Below, piece by piece: positions 14,338 to 15,951 of a stretch of DNA of 15,951 bases. Position 1 is the first letter of the stretch, and every line of letters starts with the position of its first letter. The notes below the pieces were generated by a model that did no database searches, was not told the origin of the DNA, and worked only from the letters and a program-made list of their open reading frames with translations. The stretch comes from CAYLZW01 sp964388085 (GTDB taxonomy: Bacteria; Myxococcota; UBA727; CAYLZW01). Position numbers and translations under genes: made by a program. The DNA is taken from positions 1 through 15,951 of the forward strand of contig CAYLZW010000116.1 in assembly GCA_964388085.1 (NCBI GenBank). Reading direction: 5' to 3'.

Positions 14338-14661
14338 TCATGCTTTTGGAAGTGAAGCGTGACGGGTCAGGGGCAACATGGCTCTCCGCCGTGAAGAATC
14401 GGCCGAGCCGAACACCACCGCGCGATGCTCGCCCGCGCACTGGCTCGGCGAGGGCGGCAGCGAGACGCCGATGTCCAGCGTCACCCGGCACGCGTCGTCG
14501 GCGATGCACGGGATGGCCGTGTCGGTGGCGTCGCCGCTGTGGGTGACGTCGATGACGCGCTCGTCATCCAGGGTCGCGTCGCCGGTGAGCTGCAGCTCTG
14601 CCCCACCTCGTGGGCGCTCTTTGACGACGAGGGTGAAGGTGTCCTCGTTGCCGGCCGATAC
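14338..14661 (-). pseudogene. 5'-truncated coding remnant
   Basis: On the minus strand a frame of 108 codons runs from just after a TGA (14662-14664) to a TGA at 14338-14340. Codon usage has the strong G/C third-position bias of real genes here. The product is soluble-looking: DTFTLVVKERP, then TGDATLDDERVIDVTHSGDA, then a segment with Cys residues (IPCIADDACRVTLDIG and PSQCAGE). No ATG, GTG or TTG occurs near the 5' end; the first in-frame GTG is about halfway through. It therefore looks like the 3' part of a lost gene, possibly an exported disulfide-containing protein. Family unknown. The alternative is an accidental frame kept open by GC content. Confidence 0.45.
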
Positions 14662-14663
14662 TC

Positions 14664-14712
14664 AGAGTTGAGAGTGATCTCGGATCACTCCGACTCTTGA
14701 CGTTTCCACGTC
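14664..14712 (-). terminator. Nested hairpins downstream of the aldehyde dehydrogenase gene
   Basis: GAGTGATC-TCG-GATCACTC (14672-14690) is a perfect 8-bp stem, enclosed by AGAGT (14664-14668) and ACTCT (14693-14697). A second small stem, GACGT-TTCC-ACGTC, lies at 14699-14712, right after the dehydrogenase stop codon at 14718. Together they are a plausible terminator for that gene, although there is no T tract on the minus strand. Confidence 0.45.
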
Positions 14713-14717
14713 GCGCA

Positions 14718-15951
14718 TCACTCCCCCGACGCCAGCGCCTTGATCGCCTTCACCCGCTTGCCCAATAGCCCGCCCAGCTTCACGAACGCGCCGATCGACC
14801 CAAGCGAACGCTGCACCAACGCATCGCCAAACTCCCCGAGCACGCCGTCAATCGGCATCCACCACGGGTCGGGAGCCTTCGCGCCGTCCGTCAAGAGCGC
14901 GCGCCGGCGCACGAACGTGGAATAGGCATAGCGAGACCCGGCGACGCCGTAGCCCGTCTGCTTGACGCCCGTCCAAGGCAGCTCGGGGACCGCGCCGCCC
15001 GTGAACGAATGGTTGTTCACGTAGGCGACGCCCACATCGAGCGACCGGGCCAGCCGCTCGCCCTTCGCGAGGTCTTTCGTCCAAACGGAGCCCGCCAGGC
15101 CGAATTCCGAATCATTCGCGCGGCGCACGCCTTCCGCGGCGTCCTTCACGCGGGCGACCGCCAGCACGGGACCGAAGGTCTCTTCCTTCATGACGAGCAT
15201 GTCGTCGGTGCATTGGTCGATGACCGTCGGCCGGTAGCCGAAGCCCTGCGCCGTGCGCTCCCCACCCGCGACGATGACGGCGCCCTTCGCGCGCGCGTCC
15301 TCGACGTGTCGCTCGACGATCTCGAGCTGCCGTGCGTTCTGTAGCGGGCCGAGATCCGCCGGCCCGCCGTCGCTCGACGCCACCTTCAGGCCGTTCGCGA
15401 AGCTGCCGAGGCGCTTCACGAAGGCGTCCGCGATGGCGTCCTCGACGTAGACGCGCTCGATGGCGGCGCAGTTCTGGCCGGCGTTGTGAAAGCCCCACTG
15501 GGCGACGCCGGCGACGGTGCGCTCGAGGTCACAGTCCTTCAGCACGAGGGCGGCGTCCTTGCCGCCGAGCTCGAGCGAGCAGGGGATGAGCTGCTCAGCG
15601 GCCTTCAAAGCGACCTTGCGTCCGGTCGGTACCGAGCCCGTGAACACCACGGCGTCGATGCCGCTCTCGACGAGCAGCGAGCCCACGGAGCCGTCGCCTT
15701 GCACGATCTGAACGAGGCCGGCGCCGCAGACCTCGTTGCAGAGGCGCGCGAGCCACACGCTCGAGCGCGGCGTGTGCTCGGAAGGCTTGACGACGACACC
15801 GTTGCCGGCAAGCAGCGCGGGGAAGAGCGGCTTCACGAGGTTCAGCACCGGATAGTTCCAGGGCGAGATGATGCCGACGACGCCGCGCGGCACGGCCTCG
15901 ATGACGGCGCGCTTGCCGGGGAAGTCGAGGCGCGAGAGCGGCACCTTCTCG
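14718..15951 (-). CDS. Aldehyde dehydrogenase family protein (N-terminus outside window)
   Basis: A partial NAD(P)-dependent aldehyde dehydrogenase that oxidises an aldehyde to its acid. The 410 visible residues begin inside the coenzyme domain and run to the stop codon. They show GIISPWNYP (the active-site Asn), VVKPSEHTP (cofactor Lys), FTGSVPTGRK (Rossmann region), SLELGGKDAALV (catalytic Glu), GFHNAGQNCAAIERVYV (catalytic Cys) and KEETFGPVLAV. All key residues are present. Compared with the usual 450-500 residues, roughly 70-100 N-terminal residues lie beyond 15951. A valine GTG codon at 15942-15944 is not the start; upstream codons Glu-Lys continue the frame. The basic C-terminal extension (LLGKRVKAIKAL) may associate with membranes. 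Substrate unknown. No functional link to the CRISPR locus is seen. Confidence 0.93.
   Translation of the reverse strand, partial: EKVPLSRLDFPGKRAVIEAVPRGVVGIISPWNYPVLNLVKPLFPALLAGNGVVVKPSEHTPRSSVWLARLCNEVCGAGLVQIVQGDGSVGSLLVESGIDAVVFTGSVPTGRKVALKAAEQLIPCSLELGGKDAALVLKDCDLERTVAGVAQWGFHNAGQNCAAIERVYVEDAIADAFVKRLGSFANGLKVASSDGGPADLGPLQNARQLEIVERHVEDARAKGAVIVAGGERTAQGFGYRPTVIDQCTDDMLVMKEETFGPVLAVARVKDAAEGVRRANDSEFGLAGSVWTKDLAKGERLARSLDVGVAYVNNHSFTGGAVPELPWTGVKQTGYGVAGSRYAYSTFVRRRALLTDGAKAPDPWWMPIDGVLGEFGDALVQRSLGSIGAFVKLGGLLGKRVKAIKALASGE

Noticed and set aside
1..15951. tRNA, rRNA, insertion sequences, or self-targeting spacers within the window
   Set aside because: No tRNA-like cloverleaf, rRNA segment or transposase frame was recognised. 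By eye I found no spacer matching the genes in this window, but an exhaustive alignment was not possible.

Overview
This is a GC-rich (about two thirds G+C by eye) chromosomal segment. It is dominated by one complete subtype I-G (formerly I-U) CRISPR-Cas locus, transcribed leftward on the minus strand. The base composition, the Pro/Ala-rich secreted protein and the gene families suggest a GC-rich proteobacterial-grade organism, most likely a myxobacterium or relative. That assignment is inference only; no rRNA or other marker gene is present.

Layout. Positions 1-1961 hold a CRISPR array with 27 visible repeat copies (the first cut by the window edge) and 26 spacers. Positions 1962-2146 are the probable leader. 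Then come cas2 (2147-2434), a cas4-cas1 fusion (2442-4124), a PemK/MazF-type toxin with an AbrB-type antitoxin (4236-4830), csb2 (the Cas5/Cas6-like protein, 4972-6579), csb1 (cas7, 6582-7556), csx17 (the I-G large subunit, 7553-9757) and cas3 (helicase then HD, 9744-12296). Transcription runs from cas3 towards the array. The genes csx17/csb1 and cas3/csx17 overlap, and csb1/csb2 and cas4-1/cas2 are only 2 and 7 nt apart, as expected for two tightly coupled blocks. The toxin-antitoxin pair sits exactly between the interference block (cas3-csx17-csb1-csb2) and the adaptation block (cas4/1-cas2).

Upstream of cas3 and divergent from it lies a second, unrelated toxin-antitoxin pair, higB-higA (12549-13125, plus strand). 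The 250-bp divergent intergenic region contains a roughly 90-bp imperfect inverted-repeat element and several smaller symmetries. The CRISPR-Cas genes are therefore associated with two different addiction modules, one inside and one at the edge.

To the right the window becomes ordinary: a secreted Pro/Ala-repeat, glycine-zipper-like membrane protein (13447-14283, minus), a 5'-truncated coding remnant (14338-14661, minus), and the C-terminal part of an aldehyde dehydrogenase that runs off the window (14718-15951, minus).

How the parts work together. Cas4/1-Cas2 captures PAM-trimmed spacers into the leader end of the array. Csb2 processes the transcript and, with Csb1 and Csx17, forms the crRNA-guided surveillance complex, which recruits Cas3 to unwind and degrade target DNA. 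Array orientation is inferred from the ATTGAAGC-type 5' handle on the minus strand. The three repeats nearest cas2 share one base change, as expected if the leader-proximal repeat mutated and was then copied during recent acquisitions.
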